Counted from the stretch's first letter, positions 18,085 to 28,046 are shown. The stretch: 37,647 nt of DNA from Vibrio salilacus (GCF_002811245.1 NZ_NIVQ01000025.1:1-37647); one strand, 5' to 3'. The notes: generated from the letters alone by a model not told the origin. Made by a program: numbers and translations.

Positions 18085-19260
18085 TTAACGAGCGACTAAA
18101 CCTAACGTTCTTTGTAATAGAGGGGCTTTAAATAATGTGACATTGTCCATGGCAAATAACCCAATATTTCGCCCTAGCCTCAGTGGCATATAATCATTCG
18201 AGAACAGATGCACTAAGCTGGATGTCATCGCAATGGTTGCCTTGCGGTCATCTTGACGCGCCTGCTTATAGCACTTGAGCCCATGGTAACAGCCTGGATC
18301 ATCAGAAAATTGTGCGATGGTCTCGGCCAAACTAACCACGTCACGAATACCAAGGTTAAACCCTTGACCCGCAATCGGATGTAAAGTTTGCGCAGCGTTA
18401 CCTAGCGCAGCGAAACGGTGTGAGACCGTTTGTTCTCGATAACGTAAAATCAATGGGTAACACGCTCGTTGACCGACTTTATTCAACGCCCCTAAACGCC
18501 AACCAAACGCACTTTGCAACTGTTGAAGAAACTCTTCATCATTCGCGTGCATCATAGCGTCAGCATCTTGCGCCGTCAGGCACCATACTAAAGACATACG
18601 CTGCTGCGACATCGGTAATAGCGCCACCGGACCTGACTGGGTAAAACGTTCGAAAGCGCGGCCATGATGGGGCTGCTGCGCGGTAATGTTGGCAATCACA
18701 GCGACTTGCTCAAAGTCATGCTCGTTCAGTTCAAGCCCTAGTTGTTGACAACACGTCGATCCAGCGCCATCCGCAGCAACCAGGAGTTGCCCTTCCAGCT
18801 CAAGCTTATTATCTAAAGTCAGCAAGACATGCAGTTGATCGCGTTCAACGCGTTCAACCGCCGCAGTGATTAAAGTGATGTGTGGATCAAGCTCAACCAG
18901 TTGATGATAAATCCGCCCAATATCCGCAAGCTCAACTACATAGCCCAGAGCCTCTAACCCCACTTGTTGGCGAGTAATATCCGTCATGCCTGCATGATTA
19001 CGATCAGACACGTGAATATGTTCAATCGCAGTGGCTACTTTGCTGATTTCATGCCATAGACCAAGCCGTTTCAGTAAAGCAACCGTCCCATAGCAAAGCG
19101 CAATTGAACGTGAATCAAAGCCAGGATGGGCCAGATGATCCACTTTGAAAGGCTCAATCACAGCAACCGATAATGGCGAGGGTGACAATTTATTAATCGC
19201 CAACGCCAACGTCATTCCTGCCATTCCACCGCCGGCGATGATCACATCAAATTGCTTCAT
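18085..19260 (-). CDS. ubiH: 2-octaprenyl-6-methoxyphenol hydroxylase UbiH
   Basis: UbiH adds the C1 hydroxyl group during aerobic ubiquinone synthesis. The 391-residue flavoprotein starts with FDVIIAGGGMAGMTLALAI, an FAD Rossmann motif. It carries AADGAGSTCCQQLGL and the variant LGNAAQTLHPIAGQGFNLGIRD in which GDAAH is replaced by GNAAQ, a substitution also seen in E. coli UbiH, which separates it from UbiI next door. The gene is 12 bases after ygfB. In E. coli pepP lies between ygfB and ubiH; here there is no room for it. Confidence 0.96.
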   Translation of the reverse strand: MKQFDVIIAGGGMAGMTLALAINKLSPSPLSVAVIEPFKVDHLAHPGFDSRSIALCYGTVALLKRLGLWHEISKVATAIEHIHVSDRNHAGMTDITRQQVGLEALGYVVELADIGRIYHQLVELDPHITLITAAVERVERDQLHVLLTLDNKLELEGQLLVAADGAGSTCCQQLGLELNEHDFEQVAVIANITAQQPHHGRAFERFTQSGPVALLPMSQQRMSLVWCLTAQDADAMMHANDEEFLQQLQSAFGWRLGALNKVGQRACYPLILRYREQTVSHRFAALGNAAQTLHPIAGQGFNLGIRDVVSLAETIAQFSDDPGCYHGLKCYKQARQDDRKATIAMTSSLVHLFSNDYMPLRLGRNIGLFAMDNVTLFKAPLLQRTLGLVAR

Positions 19261-19272
19261 AGGAGTACCGAT

Positions 19273-19848
19273 TTAATGAATCGTAGGCGTTGATTGAACT
19301 TGCACTTTTTGACCAAACTCGGCATGGATAGTCAAGACACACGCTTTTACATGCTCAATCACTTGCTCAAGAAGATGCCCTTGCTCGGTGAGATCATCAT
19401 CTTCATCAATACCGAGTTTCGCGATCTCTTCAAGATCCGCAAGCGCTTCTTTTATATCGCTCGATGCTTTGTTCAATTTGCTATTTACCAAGCCTAAACC
19501 TGAGATAAAATGATTAACCCAATCGGCTAAACTCTCTGCCACATCAAATAATGTTGCGCTGGTTTCTTCGTCTGGCAGCAGTAGTTCAAGATCCATACCA
19601 GAGCCGGTTAGGTCTGCGACTGAAACATCCAACGTCGCAGTGGCGATTTGCAAGACTTTGCTTGGCCACCCCATTCCTTCACTGACATAGTCGAACACCA
19701 TTGGCTGCCAACTTTTATCAGTAAGATTGAGACCGCCACTTAACATACCAACAAGTAAACCATGTAACTCCGCAGGGTTGATCGCCAAGCCAGCAGACTG
19801 CAGCTCACTGGCAAATGTCAGATAATCAGGTAGATTGGTGTCGCTCAT
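19273..19848 (-). CDS. ygfB: UPF0149/YgfB family protein
   Basis: A 191-residue, acidic, mostly helical cytoplasmic protein of the UPF0149 family. Recognisable parts are the N-terminal SAGLAINPAELHGLLVGMLSGG (residues 14-35) and the WVNHFISGLGL helix near residue 110. The last 25 residues (ending VQVQSTPTIH) form a tail beyond the conserved domain. YgfB homologues have been linked to gene regulation in Pseudomonas, but no enzymatic function is established. It leads the ygfB-ubiH-ubiI run and is divergent from zapA. Confidence 0.9.
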   Translation of the reverse strand: MSDTNLPDYLTFASELQSAGLAINPAELHGLLVGMLSGGLNLTDKSWQPMVFDYVSEGMGWPSKVLQIATATLDVSVADLTGSGMDLELLLPDEETSATLFDVAESLADWVNHFISGLGLVNSKLNKASSDIKEALADLEEIAKLGIDEDDDLTEQGHLLEQVIEHVKACVLTIHAEFGQKVQVQSTPTIH

Positions 19849-20000
19849 TACAATGACCTAAATTAGGAAAAATATCTTCAATCGTACCATTTACTAAAGC
19901 GAGCGAAAACGAGCGATTGACCAATTGTGGGCAGCTTTTGCACAAATTGCCCAATTACTGTGTGATTGCACGCTGATTTGGATTTGCGTTAGGGAAAAGC

Positions 20001-20029
20001 TTGAATCTTAATAGACCTTTTTCTATAGT
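20001..20029 (+). promoter_or_regulatory. Sigma-70-type promoter of zapA
   Basis: TTGAAT at 20001-20006 and TATAGT at 20024-20029 are separated by exactly 17 bases. Transcription would start near 20036. The short leader then contains an inverted repeat GGTGA ... TCACC (20039-20058) ahead of the zapA start. Confidence 0.6.
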
Positions 20030-20083
20030 TTGCCCTTCGGTGATTATCTGCTTATCACCTCAAGCAATAGATATAGAGTCGAT

Positions 20084-20392
20084 ATGAGCAATCAAGCGGT
20101 AGAAGTTGAAATCTTAGGCAAGCTAACTGTGGTGAACTGCCCAGCAGGACAAGAAGAGTCTTTGATCAAGGCTGCAGCACATCTCGATGAACGCCTAAAA
20201 AATATGGCAGCTAAGACAAAAATTACCAACGAAGTACAACTTCTTACCTTTGTTGCGCTAAACTTTTGTCATGAACTTGAAACACGTGACAATGACTCAA
20301 AGCAGAAACAAGACGCACTTTTTGAGCGCATGGAACAGCTCTCAGCATCGATAGACAGTGCAATCAGTAAAGTGAAGCCAGGACAGCAGTAA
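20084..20392 (+). CDS. zapA: Cell division protein ZapA
   Basis: ZapA is a small cytoplasmic protein that cross-links FtsZ filaments and recruits ZapB to the Z-ring. The start at 20084 gives 102 residues, close to the 109 of E. coli. The N-terminal domain reads VEVEILGKLTVVNCPAGQEESL, followed by the long coiled-coil helix (about residues 64-98) that drives tetramer formation. An in-frame start 18 codons earlier sits inside the promoter and was rejected. It is followed by 6S RNA and fau, the conserved gammaproteobacterial order. Confidence 0.95.
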   Translation: MSNQAVEVEILGKLTVVNCPAGQEESLIKAAAHLDERLKNMAAKTKITNEVQLLTFVALNFCHELETRDNDSKQKQDALFERMEQLSASIDSAISKVKPGQQ

Positions 20393-20408
20393 GCTTTACA
20401 ATAAGAAT

Positions 20409-20590
20409 TTACCCTGGAGTGTGCGTGAGGGGATTAAGTCCCTGAGCCGATAAGCAATACCTAAGGGTTGGTACTTGATAGCTATTGAGCAAGCTCGGCT
20501 TGAACCGAGAAGCCTACGGTTATCTCTGCTGATCCGCCTTGAACCAGCTGGTTCAAGGGTCGATATCTCCAACGGCACTCTGGGGTATTC
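20409..20590 (+). ncRNA. ssrS: 6S RNA
   Basis: 6S RNA mimics an open promoter and sequesters sigma-70 RNA polymerase in stationary phase. The terminal stem pairs ACCCTGGAGTG (20411-20421) with CACTCTGGGGT (20576-20586) without a break apart from two G-U pairs. Inside it are the conserved GTCCCTGAGCCGATAAG and CTCGGCTTGAACCGAGAAGCC blocks and the GCCTTGAACCAGCTGGTTCAAGG hairpin typical of enterobacterial 6S RNA. A -10-like TACAAT lies at 20397-20402, which puts the 5' end near 20409; both ends are good to a few bases. It lies between zapA and fau as expected. Confidence 0.93.
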
Positions 20591-20610
20591 CAATTTGGTA
20601 CCCTGACATA

Positions 20611-21210
20611 ATGGGTACAACCATGACTTTATCACGACAACAATTTCGCCGCGCAATGCGCCATAAGCGCAATCAGCTCAGTAGTGATGTACAATATCTG
20701 GCGAGCGTCGACCTCTCCCATCAATTTTCTGCTCTGCCTGAAGTGGCCGGATCTAAGCACATTGCCGTGTACCTAACCGCTGATGGTGAAATTGATACCA
20801 AGCCACTGATCGAATGGTTGTGGCAACAAGGTAAACACATCTACTTACCGGTTATTCATCCCTTTTCATCGGGCCATCTGCTTTTCCTGCGCTACGAGAA
20901 GACGACTCCGATGGTGTACAATCGTTACTCGATTGCCGAACCTAAACTCGATGTGACTCAAATTATCCCCACAGCGCAACTTGACCTTATCTGTACGCCG
21001 CTGGTGGCATTTGCTCAAGATGGCCATCGACTCGGTATGGGCGGCGGCTATTATGACCGCACTCTTGCTCCTTGGTTTGCGTCTCAACAAGGGCCAAAAC
21101 CGATTGGACTCGCGCACGATTGCCAACATGTCGATGAGTTGCCTGTCGAGTCTTGGGACGTTCCACTACCCAAAATAGTGACCCCAAGCCAGATCTGGGA
21201 TTGGGAATAG
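20611..21210 (+). CDS. fau: 5-formyltetrahydrofolate cyclo-ligase
   Basis: This enzyme converts 5-formyltetrahydrofolate to 5,10-methenyltetrahydrofolate with ATP. The 199-residue product has the substrate-pocket AEIDTKPLIEWLW-type region (here DGEIDTKPLIEWLW), VYLTADGEI, and the hallmark RLGMGGGYYDRTL (residues 142-154 or so). It ends VTPSQIWDWE. The start could also be 20623 (four codons later); neither has a clear ribosome site. Read-through from 6S RNA is the usual arrangement in gammaproteobacteria (ssrS-fau), and I see no separate promoter. Confidence 0.93.
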   Translation: MGTTMTLSRQQFRRAMRHKRNQLSSDVQYLASVDLSHQFSALPEVAGSKHIAVYLTADGEIDTKPLIEWLWQQGKHIYLPVIHPFSSGHLLFLRYEKTTPMVYNRYSIAEPKLDVTQIIPTAQLDLICTPLVAFAQDGHRLGMGGGYYDRTLAPWFASQQGPKPIGLAHDCQHVDELPVESWDVPLPKIVTPSQIWDWE

Positions 21211-21270
21211 AGCTAGTTTGACGATATAATCGCGCCGCAAACGATATTACTACCGCTTTAGGAGATGAGC

Positions 21271-21927
21271 ATGACTCAAGATGAAATGAAAAAAGAAGCT
21301 GGTTGGGCAGCACTTAAGTATGTTGAAAAAGACAGCATTGTTGGTGTTGGTACTGGCTCGACCGTTAATCACTTCATCGATGCACTTGCAACTATGAAAG
21401 ACGATATCAAAGGTGCAGTTTCAAGCTCAGAAGCGTCGACTGAAAAGTTAAAAGGCTTAGGCATCGAAGTTTTTGACTGTAATGAAGTCGCGGCGCTGGA
21501 TATTTACGTTGATGGTGCAGATGAAATTAACTCGACACGCGACATGATCAAAGGTGGTGGTGCGGCACTTACTCGTGAAAAAATTGTCGCTGCTATTTCT
21601 GATAAATTTGTGTGCATTGTCGATAACACCAAAGCAGTTGATGTTCTTGGCCAATTTCCACTCCCTGTCGAAGTCATTCCAATGGCACGCTCTTATGTTG
21701 GACGTGAACTGGTTAAACTCGGCGGTGACCCTGCCTATCGCGAAGGTGTGATCACTGATAACGGTAACGTAATCCTAGATGTACATAACCTTAAAATTAC
21801 AGATCCAAAAGCATTAGAAGATAAGATTAACTCTATTGTTGGTGTCGTAACGGTTGGTCTGTTCGCTCACCGCGGCGCTGACGTCGTCATCACAGGTACA
21901 CCTGAAGGCGCAAAAATCGAAGAGTAA
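21271..21927 (+). CDS. rpiA: Ribose-5-phosphate isomerase A
   Basis: RpiA interconverts ribose 5-phosphate and ribulose 5-phosphate in the pentose phosphate pathway. The 218-residue product has the phosphate-binding [11 protein letters not shown] (about residues 26-36), DGADEINS with the catalytic Asp, and [14 protein letters not shown], all standard for RpiA. I chose the ATG at 21271 because TAGGAG ends 6 bases before it; the ATG at 21265 touches that site. A strong terminator follows 29 bases after the stop. Confidence 0.97.
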   Translation: MTQDEMKKEAGWAALKYVEKDSIVGVGTGSTVNHFIDALATMKDDIKGAVSSSEASTEKLKGLGIEVFDCNEVAALDIYVDGADEINSTRDMIKGGGAALTREKIVAAISDKFVCIVDNTKAVDVLGQFPLPVEVIPMARSYVGRELVKLGGDPAYREGVITDNGNVILDVHNLKITDPKALEDKINSIVGVVTVGLFAHRGADVVITGTPEGAKIEE

Positions 21928-21956
21928 CTTGCGATTTTTTGTTGTTTCATTACAAG

Positions 21957-21980
21957 CGGCGCCATTCGGCGCCGTTTTTT
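21957..21980 (+). terminator. rpiA terminator
   Basis: CGGCGCC and GGCGCCG form a perfect seven-pair GC-rich stem with an ATTC loop, followed by six T. Confidence 0.92.
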
Positions 21981-22070
21981 CATTTGAGATAATAAAAATT
22001 ATGCCTTATTCCGTAATTTTCTTACCCAAATTGTTTTTTTTTTGATAACGTAATGTTCAGAAGACGCACA

Positions 22071-22116
22071 AGGAAAACGTTTGCGTAACGCTAAGCGCAG
22101 ATCAAAACGTTTGCTT
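22071..22116 (+). promoter_or_regulatory. Two PurR-like operator boxes upstream of serA
   Basis: Box 1 (22071-22086) matches the palindrome ACGCAAACGTTTGCGT at 14 of 16 positions. Box 2 (22101-22116) matches at 12 of 16. Their centres are 30 bases apart, three helical turns, so bound dimers would face the same side. They lie 62-108 bases before the serA start. PurR is the likely regulator but other LacI-family proteins share the ACGT core. Confidence 0.55.
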
Positions 22117-22178
22117 TATCTGTTTTTGCCCAATGTGCGCCAGTTAAGCCCAATTTCCCCACTTTAAGGAAGAAGACA

Positions 22179-23408
22179 ATGGCCAAAGTTTCGCTGCAAA
22201 AAGATAAAATAAAAATACTTTTGCTTGAAGGTCTACATCCATCAACTGTAGAAGTTCTTCAAGCATCGGGGTATAGCAATATTGAATACCATAAAGGCTC
22301 TCTCGCTGAAGATGAGCTATTAGAAGCGGTAAAAGATGTACACTTTATCGGTATTCGTTCACGCACTAACCTATCCCAGCAAGTGATCGAGGCCGCTGAA
22401 AAGCTAGTGGCGATAGGTTGTTTCTGTATTGGTACCAACCAAGTTGATCTCAACGCAGCAGCTTCACGCGGTATCCCTGTCTTCAATGCCCCATTCTCCA
22501 ATACACGTAGTGTTGCGGAACTGGTACTTGGTCAAATCCTCTTACTGTTGCGTGGTATTCCAGAAAAGAACGCTCTTGCTCATCGTGGGATTTGGAAAAA
22601 GAGCGCCGATAACTCATATGAAGCACGCGGAAAGCGCTTGGGTATTATTGGTTACGGTCATATCGGTACTCAGTTAGGCATCATCGCTGAAAACCTCGGC
22701 ATGCGTGTTTACTTCTACGACATCGAAAACAAACTGTCTCTCGGTAATGCCACCCAGATAACAACCATGAGTGAGTTACTCAATAAGTGTGACGTCATTT
22801 CCTTGCACGTACCTGAAACACAAGAAACCAAGCATATGATGAGTACTGAGGAGTTTGCTCGTATGAAGCCAGGTTCGATCTTTATCAACGCCGCACGAGG
22901 CACTGTCGTTGATATTGAAGCGCTTTGTCATAGTTTAGAGTCAGGCCACTTATCTGGCGCAGCTATCGATGTATTCCCAACCGAACCTAAAACCAATGCA
23001 GACCGCTTTGATTCGCCACTGCAGAAATTCGACAACGTTATTTTGACCCCACACGTTGGTGGCTCAACGCAAGAAGCTCAAGAGAACATTGGTGTTGAAG
23101 TGGCGGGCAAATTGGCCAAGTACTCAGATAACGGCTCAACGCTTTCAAGTGTAAACTTCCCTGAAGTATCACTACCTGAGCACCGTGATTGTTCACGTTT
23201 GCTGCACATCCACCAAAACCGTCCTGGAATCCTCACGCAAATTAACACTATTTTTGCTGAAGAAGACATTAACATTGCAGGTCAATACTTACAGACAGCG
23301 GCAGATTTTGGCTACGTTGTTATTGATGTTGAAACAGAACGTTCTGAAGAAGCCTTGGCAAAACTGAAAGAAATCGAAGGCACCATTCGTGCACGTATCC
23401 TACACTAA
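22179..23408 (+). CDS. serA: D-3-phosphoglycerate dehydrogenase
   Basis: SerA oxidises 3-phosphoglycerate to 3-phosphohydroxypyruvate, the first committed step of serine synthesis. The 409-residue protein is close to E. coli SerA (410). It has the NAD-binding GIIGYGHIGTQ (residues 153-163), the catalytic Arg in INAARGTVVD, Glu in the following region, and the catalytic His in LTPHVGGSTQEAQENIG. A C-terminal ACT domain starts at about residue 336 (LLHIHQNRPGIL) and is the serine feedback site. The start has AAGGAAG in front. Two PurR-like boxes upstream suggest link to purine control; a bidirectional terminator follows. Confidence 0.98.
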   Translation: MAKVSLQKDKIKILLLEGLHPSTVEVLQASGYSNIEYHKGSLAEDELLEAVKDVHFIGIRSRTNLSQQVIEAAEKLVAIGCFCIGTNQVDLNAAASRGIPVFNAPFSNTRSVAELVLGQILLLLRGIPEKNALAHRGIWKKSADNSYEARGKRLGIIGYGHIGTQLGIIAENLGMRVYFYDIENKLSLGNATQITTMSELLNKCDVISLHVPETQETKHMMSTEEFARMKPGSIFINAARGTVVDIEALCHSLESGHLSGAAIDVFPTEPKTNADRFDSPLQKFDNVILTPHVGGSTQEAQENIGVEVAGKLAKYSDNGSTLSSVNFPEVSLPEHRDCSRLLHIHQNRPGILTQINTIFAEEDINIAGQYLQTAADFGYVVIDVETERSEEALAKLKEIEGTIRARILH

Positions 23409-23426
23409 GCACAGATAGCTAGAAGC

Positions 23427-23456
23427 AAAAAACCACCGTAATAACGGTGGTTTTTA
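23427..23456 (+). terminator. Bidirectional serA/ilvH terminator
   Basis: AAACCACCG and CGGTGGTTT form a nine-pair stem with a six-base loop, with T-runs on both strands. It lies between the convergent serA and ilvH genes. Confidence 0.88.
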
Positions 23457-23470
23457 TTATAATCAGGGTG

Positions 23471-23965
23471 TTATGGCTTTAAAGCCCGTTCACCACGAGC
23501 AATCCCGACCACACCACTACGCGCAACTTCAATCACTTCAGTGACTTCTGAAATCGCCTGAATAAACGCATCAAGCTTTTCACTCGTGCCCGCCATTTGG
23601 ACGGTATACTGAGAAGCAGTCACATCGACAATTTGGCCTCGGAAAATATCTGCGGTACGCTTAACTTCTGCTCGCGAGAATCCACTTGCTTTGACCTTAA
23701 CCATCATTAGCTCACGCTCAATATGATCCAGCTCTGTCACTTCCTGAACTTTTAGCACATCGATCAATTTATTAAGCTGCTTCTGGATCTGCTCAAGCTC
23801 CATATCATCAGAGATAGTGGTAATATTCAGGCGCGATAAGGTCTCATCATCGGTCGGAGAGACGGTCAAAGATTCAATGTTGTAAGCACGTTGAGAGAAT
23901 AAGCCAACCACACGAGACAAAGCGCCGGGTTGGTTTTCTAATAGTAGTGAAATAATGTGTCTCAT
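23471..23965 (-). CDS. ilvH: Acetolactate synthase 3 small (regulatory) subunit
   Basis: IlvH is the valine-sensing regulatory subunit of acetohydroxyacid synthase III. The 164-residue product has the N-terminal ACT domain (RHIISLLLENQPGALSRVVGLF, residues 2-23, then RAYNIESLTVSPT) and the C-terminal subunit domain including SGFSRAEVKRTADIFRGQIVDV and ending near GVVGIARGERAL. It starts one base after the ilvI stop codon, so ilvI and ilvH form a coupled operon, as in other gammaproteobacteria. Confidence 0.98.
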   Translation of the reverse strand: MRHIISLLLENQPGALSRVVGLFSQRAYNIESLTVSPTDDETLSRLNITTISDDMELEQIQKQLNKLIDVLKVQEVTELDHIERELMMVKVKASGFSRAEVKRTADIFRGQIVDVTASQYTVQMAGTSEKLDAFIQAISEVTEVIEVARSGVVGIARGERALKP

Positions 23966-23966
23966 A

Positions 23967-25691
23967 TTAAGTTCTCTCCGTTTTGCTTAACCACATTTTG
24001 TCCATACCTTCGCCTTTAATCTGCATCGGATAAACATGCTCGGTCTCATCTACATTGATATCAACAAATACCAAACGATCTTTCATATCTAGCGCTTGCT
24101 TAAGACCGGCTTCGAGTTGATCGGGCGTTTCAATGCGGATACCGACATGACCATACGCTTCAGCGATGGCGGCAAAATCGGGAACGGAACTCATGTATGA
24201 GTTAGAGTGTCTACCTTGATAAATAATATCTTGCCACTGCTTGACCATGCCTAAGAAACGGTTGTTCAAGTTAATTATCTTAACTGGGATGTCATATTGC
24301 AACGCGGTTGATAGCTCTTGGATATTCATTTGAATACTGCCATCCCCAGTCACAACTACAACCTCCTCATCAGGTTTGGCAAATTTCACCCCCATCCCTG
24401 CAGGTAAACCAAAACCCATCGTGCCCAAGCCGCCTGAATTGATCCAGCGACGAGGTTTGTTAAACGGATAATAGAGGGCTGCGAACATTTGGTGTTGGCC
24501 AACGTCTGACGCCACATAGGCATCGCCATTGGTTAGTTTATGCAGAGTTTCAATAACTTGCTGGGGCTTAATACGCTCTGGCGACTTCTCGTAAGAAAGG
24601 CATTGACGGTCACGCCACAATTGTATGTTATCCCACCAGCGATTTAAGGCATCTTGATCATTGCGACTGCCCTGCTCTTCAAGCAAGCTAACCATGCTTT
24701 GCAGTACTTTATCGGCAGAACCCACAATCGGAACGTCGGCTTTCACATTCTTAGAGATCGAAGAAGGATCGATGTCGATGTGCATCACTTTCGCATTCGG
24801 ACAGTACTTTTCTAGGTTATTGGTAGTTCGATCATCAAAACGAACCCCAACGCCAAAGATAAGATCCGCTTCGTGCATCGCCATGTTCGCTTCATACAAA
24901 CCATGCATACCTAACATGCCCAGTGAGTTTTTATGCGTACCGGGAAAAGCGCCTAATCCCATCAAGGTGCTCACAACTGGAAGGTTAAGCATTTCAGCAA
25001 GCTGAATCAGAGGCTGCTCAGCTTCAGAAATAACAGCGCCACCACCAACATATAATACGGGTTTTTTCGCTTCAAGCAGTGTCTTGAGGCCTTTCTTTAT
25101 CTGGCCTTTGTGACCCGTTGTCGTCGGCTTGTATGAGCGCATCGACAGAGATTGAGGGTACTCATAAGGTAGCTTGTTAAGTGGATTCATAACATCTTTA
25201 GGCAAATCGATAAGAACCGGACCAGGGCGACCCGTTGTCGCAATATAAAAGGCTTTTTTGACCGTTTCTGGGATGTCTTCTGCTTTTTTAACTAAAAAGC
25301 TATGTTTTACCACAGGACGAGAAACACCAACAATGTCGCACTCTTGGAAGGCGTCAGTACCGATCATGTTATTGGGTACGTTGCCAGAGACAACGATCAT
25401 TGGAATTGAGTCCATGTAAGCTGTCGCAATACCAGTAATAGTATTGGTCGCACCAGGACCTGAACACACTAACACCACGCCGGGGTTGCCTGTTGCACGT
25501 GCATAGCCATCAGCCATATGCGTTGCGGCTTGTTCATGTCGCACCAGAACGTGCTTGATTTGATCATCTTTCGCATGAAGCGCGTCGTAAATATCTAAAA
25601 CAGATCCGCCTGGATAACCAAAGATCTGTTCAACACCTTCTTCGATCAGAGATTGAACAACCATCTCCGCGCCGGATAACATTGTTGTCAT
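23967..25691 (-). CDS. ilvI: Acetolactate synthase 3 large (catalytic) subunit
   Basis: IlvI is the thiamine-diphosphate catalytic subunit that makes 2-acetolactate or 2-aceto-2-hydroxybutyrate for valine, isoleucine and leucine synthesis. The 574-residue length equals E. coli IlvI. Visible motifs are [16 protein letters not shown], the activating Glu53 in [19 protein letters not shown], and the ThDP/Mg motif [12 protein letters not shown] ... INLNN. I use the ATG at 25691, because AAGGAG lies 7 bases before it; an in-frame ATG nine codons upstream has no such site. The 440-base region before it holds its control sequences. Confidence 0.97.
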   Translation of the reverse strand: MTTMLSGAEMVVQSLIEEGVEQIFGYPGGSVLDIYDALHAKDDQIKHVLVRHEQAATHMADGYARATGNPGVVLVCSGPGATNTITGIATAYMDSIPMIVVSGNVPNNMIGTDAFQECDIVGVSRPVVKHSFLVKKAEDIPETVKKAFYIATTGRPGPVLIDLPKDVMNPLNKLPYEYPQSLSMRSYKPTTTGHKGQIKKGLKTLLEAKKPVLYVGGGAVISEAEQPLIQLAEMLNLPVVSTLMGLGAFPGTHKNSLGMLGMHGLYEANMAMHEADLIFGVGVRFDDRTTNNLEKYCPNAKVMHIDIDPSSISKNVKADVPIVGSADKVLQSMVSLLEEQGSRNDQDALNRWWDNIQLWRDRQCLSYEKSPERIKPQQVIETLHKLTNGDAYVASDVGQHQMFAALYYPFNKPRRWINSGGLGTMGFGLPAGMGVKFAKPDEEVVVVTGDGSIQMNIQELSTALQYDIPVKIINLNNRFLGMVKQWQDIIYQGRHSNSYMSSVPDFAAIAEAYGHVGIRIETPDQLEAGLKQALDMKDRLVFVDINVDETEHVYPMQIKGEGMDKMWLSKTERT

Positions 25692-26130
25692 ATTTTTTCT
25701 CCTTAACCAGTTTGTCATTGTGTAAGGTCAACGCAATGGTCTGGTTTTTCATAGTCTAGGGCTTATTCGTAGCCTAATTCGAAATACTTCCACTTTTTCG
25801 GCTATGTCTTGCTTATTGGTAACATAAAGCAAGCTAACGCAACAAATGTAACGCGTTCTTAGCAACGGGTCTAATGCGATGTTTGTCTCAGTTTGAACTT
25901 AATCCTAACTAACCACGCATAATTGAACGATAGATTGGCCAATTAACACATAAATAGTTATATAAACCATTAAATAAGAAAAATTCACGCTATTATTTTA
26001 CTTGGGTAACGGTGAAGGCGGCGAATGAAATGGCCAACCTCTTCGAGTTTAAGGGCATAAAAAATCCCCCAGCAAGCGACAAAACCTGCAGGGGGATTTT
26101 TAATCAGTTAATAATTTAACTCAGCGGAAA
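25692..26130 (-). other. ilvI upstream region
   Basis: This 439-base stretch lies between the acyl-CoA synthetase gene and ilvI. Apart from the terminator at 26061-26105 it has no gene. It is A/T-rich near 25930-26000. I see no Leu/Ile/Val-rich leader peptide and no attenuator before ilvI, which fits the Lrp-type control known for E. coli ilvIH rather than attenuation. No promoter could be placed with confidence. Confidence 0.4.
26061..26105 (-). terminator. Terminator downstream of the acyl-CoA synthetase gene
   Basis: AAAATCCCCC (26061-26070) and GGGGGATTTT (26091-26100) form a ten-pair stem with a 20-base loop. On the minus strand the stem runs into a T-tract, so it ends the acyl-CoA synthetase transcript before ilvI. 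Confidence 0.82.
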
Positions 26131-27939
26131 CTACTTTTTATCGTGTTTATCCGTGTACATTTCTTCAATTTCGTCTTGATACTTGTCGTTAATCACTTTG
26201 CGACGCAGTTTCTGAGTAGGAGTCAGCTCCCCATCATGCATAGAAAAAGCTTTAGGCAGTAGTTTAAATTTTTTGACCTGCTCAAATTTGGCCAATTCTT
26301 TCTGCAACCCATTAACCCGCTTCTCTAGCATTTCAACAATTTGGTGATGCTTAATCAACTCAACACGGTCTTGGTATTTTATATTGAGCTCTTTTGCGTA
26401 CTCTTCTAAAGAGTCATAACAAGGCACAATAAGTGCTGAAACAAATTTACGGGTATCAGCGATCACGGCAATTTGTTCAATAAAGTGATCTTTACCAATC
26501 GCCCCTTCGATCATTTGTGGGGCAATGTACTTGCCACCAGAAGTTTTCATTAACTCTTTGATACGGTCGGTAATGAAAAGGTTACCGTTTTCATCAATAT
26601 GGCCTGCATCACCCGTCTTCAAAAAGCCATGTTCATCAAACGTTTTTTCCGTTTCTTCTGGCATTTTGTAATAGCCACGCATGACCATCGGACCACGAAC
26701 TAAAATCTCGTTGTTGTCACCAATCTTAACCTGAGCCCCTGGCATAGACATACCAATCGAGTCTGGGTTGAAACACTTATCATCCCAACACGATACGGTC
26801 GCGGTAGTTTCTGTCATGCCGTAGCCGAGCTTAACGTTGATACCAAGAGCATGAAAGAAGCGGCCAATGGTCTCGTCTAACTTAGCGCCACCACACGGCA
26901 TAAAATTAATATTACCGCCCAGCAGAGCACGCAATTTGGAAAGTACGATTTTATCCGCTAAAGCGTGCGACTGTTTCAATAACAGCGAAGGTTTACGACC
27001 TTGCTGATGACAAAGCGCCATCTTAGCGCCCATATTGACTGCCCAAGTAAACATCACTTTGCGAATAAATGGCGCTTTGGCGACTTTTTCGTGAATGGCT
27101 GAGAAGATCTTCTCGTAGAAACGCGGTACCGCACACATTACCGTCGGCCGCACTTCACTCAATGCGTCACGCACTTGCATGGTGTCTGTGAGGTAACAGT
27201 TAGTCGCGCCTTTGTACAACACATAAAACGTCCATGCTCGTTCAAATACATGCGATAGCGGCAAGAAACATAATGACACATCAGATTCTGATAAGCTCAG
27301 GCGCTCATCGTGTCCCTCAAGCTGAGCAGCAATGTTCGCGTAATCGAGCATCACCCCTTTTGGCTGGCCTGTTGTGCCAGAGGTGTAGATAAGGGTAAGC
27401 AGATCATCAAAGTTAGCTTGTTCAAGACGAGCATCCAACTCTTGCTGCTGGTCACTGTCAACATTGGCAATAAACTGCTGCCAACCAATGGCAAAGTCGT
27501 GATTACCTAAGTCGACGTCATCTGACATCGCGACAATCAACTCAAGGTCTGGGCACTGTTGGAAAATATCGACTGCGGCATCGAATTGTTCCTGCTCACC
27601 GACAAACAACATTCTGACATCAGCATCTTGCAAAATGTACGCAGATTGCGCTGCGGTATTGGTCGGATAAATAGGGACAGTAACAGCACGCAACTGCAAT
27701 GCGGCAAAGTCTGCCAACGTCCATTGTGGCATGTTGTTGGAGAAGATCCCGATCTTGTCCTGAACTCGGATACCTTGAGCTAATAGTGCAAGGGAAAGCG
27801 CATCCACCTGCTGACCAAACTGCTTCCAGCTAATGCCGTTCCACATATTGCCGACTTTATGTTTAAGTGCAATACGGTCACCACGTTGTGCAATCTGGTT
27901 TCGGATTCGTTTTACAATATGAAAATCTAGGTTGCCCAT
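26131..27939 (-). CDS. Long-chain-fatty-acid--CoA ligase (AMP-forming)
   Basis: This 602-residue member of the adenylate-forming enzyme family activates long-chain fatty acids to acyl-CoA. The AMP-binding P-loop reads [12 protein letters not shown] at about residues 185-196. Later motifs are [15 protein letters not shown] (A5-type motif) and the [34 protein letters not shown] hinge and lid stretch, which is split by the conserved DR and K residues. It resembles FadD15-type acyl-CoA synthetases more than E. coli FadD. The start is set at 27939, where AAGGT lies about 8 bases upstream; earlier in-frame ATG codons at 27963 and 27993 lack sites. It sits between ilvI and leuO, as in Vibrio cholerae. 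Confidence 0.9.
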   Translation of the reverse strand: MGNLDFHIVKRIRNQIAQRGDRIALKHKVGNMWNGISWKQFGQQVDALSLALLAQGIRVQDKIGIFSNNMPQWTLADFAALQLRAVTVPIYPTNTAAQSAYILQDADVRMLFVGEQEQFDAAVDIFQQCPDLELIVAMSDDVDLGNHDFAIGWQQFIANVDSDQQQELDARLEQANFDDLLTLIYTSGTTGQPKGVMLDYANIAAQLEGHDERLSLSESDVSLCFLPLSHVFERAWTFYVLYKGATNCYLTDTMQVRDALSEVRPTVMCAVPRFYEKIFSAIHEKVAKAPFIRKVMFTWAVNMGAKMALCHQQGRKPSLLLKQSHALADKIVLSKLRALLGGNINFMPCGGAKLDETIGRFFHALGINVKLGYGMTETTATVSCWDDKCFNPDSIGMSMPGAQVKIGDNNEILVRGPMVMRGYYKMPEETEKTFDEHGFLKTGDAGHIDENGNLFITDRIKELMKTSGGKYIAPQMIEGAIGKDHFIEQIAVIADTRKFVSALIVPCYDSLEEYAKELNIKYQDRVELIKHHQIVEMLEKRVNGLQKELAKFEQVKKFKLLPKAFSMHDGELTPTQKLRRKVINDKYQDEIEEMYTDKHDKK

Positions 27940-28046
27940 CTCTATTACCTTTAGCTTACACATGTAAGCTTTAATCAGCGCACAAGTGTACATTTCGCAC
28001 TAAAAAAGGCAACTGATGGACGTCAAAGTTATCAATATAAATAGTA

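Noticed and set aside
20539..20610. Upstream extension of fau into 6S RNA
   Set aside because: The extra codons lie inside the 3' half of the structured 6S RNA and have no protein similarity to the family.
25692..25990. Search for a branched-chain leader peptide before ilvI
   Set aside because: No Leu/Ile/Val-rich short frame and no terminator close to the ilvI start were found.
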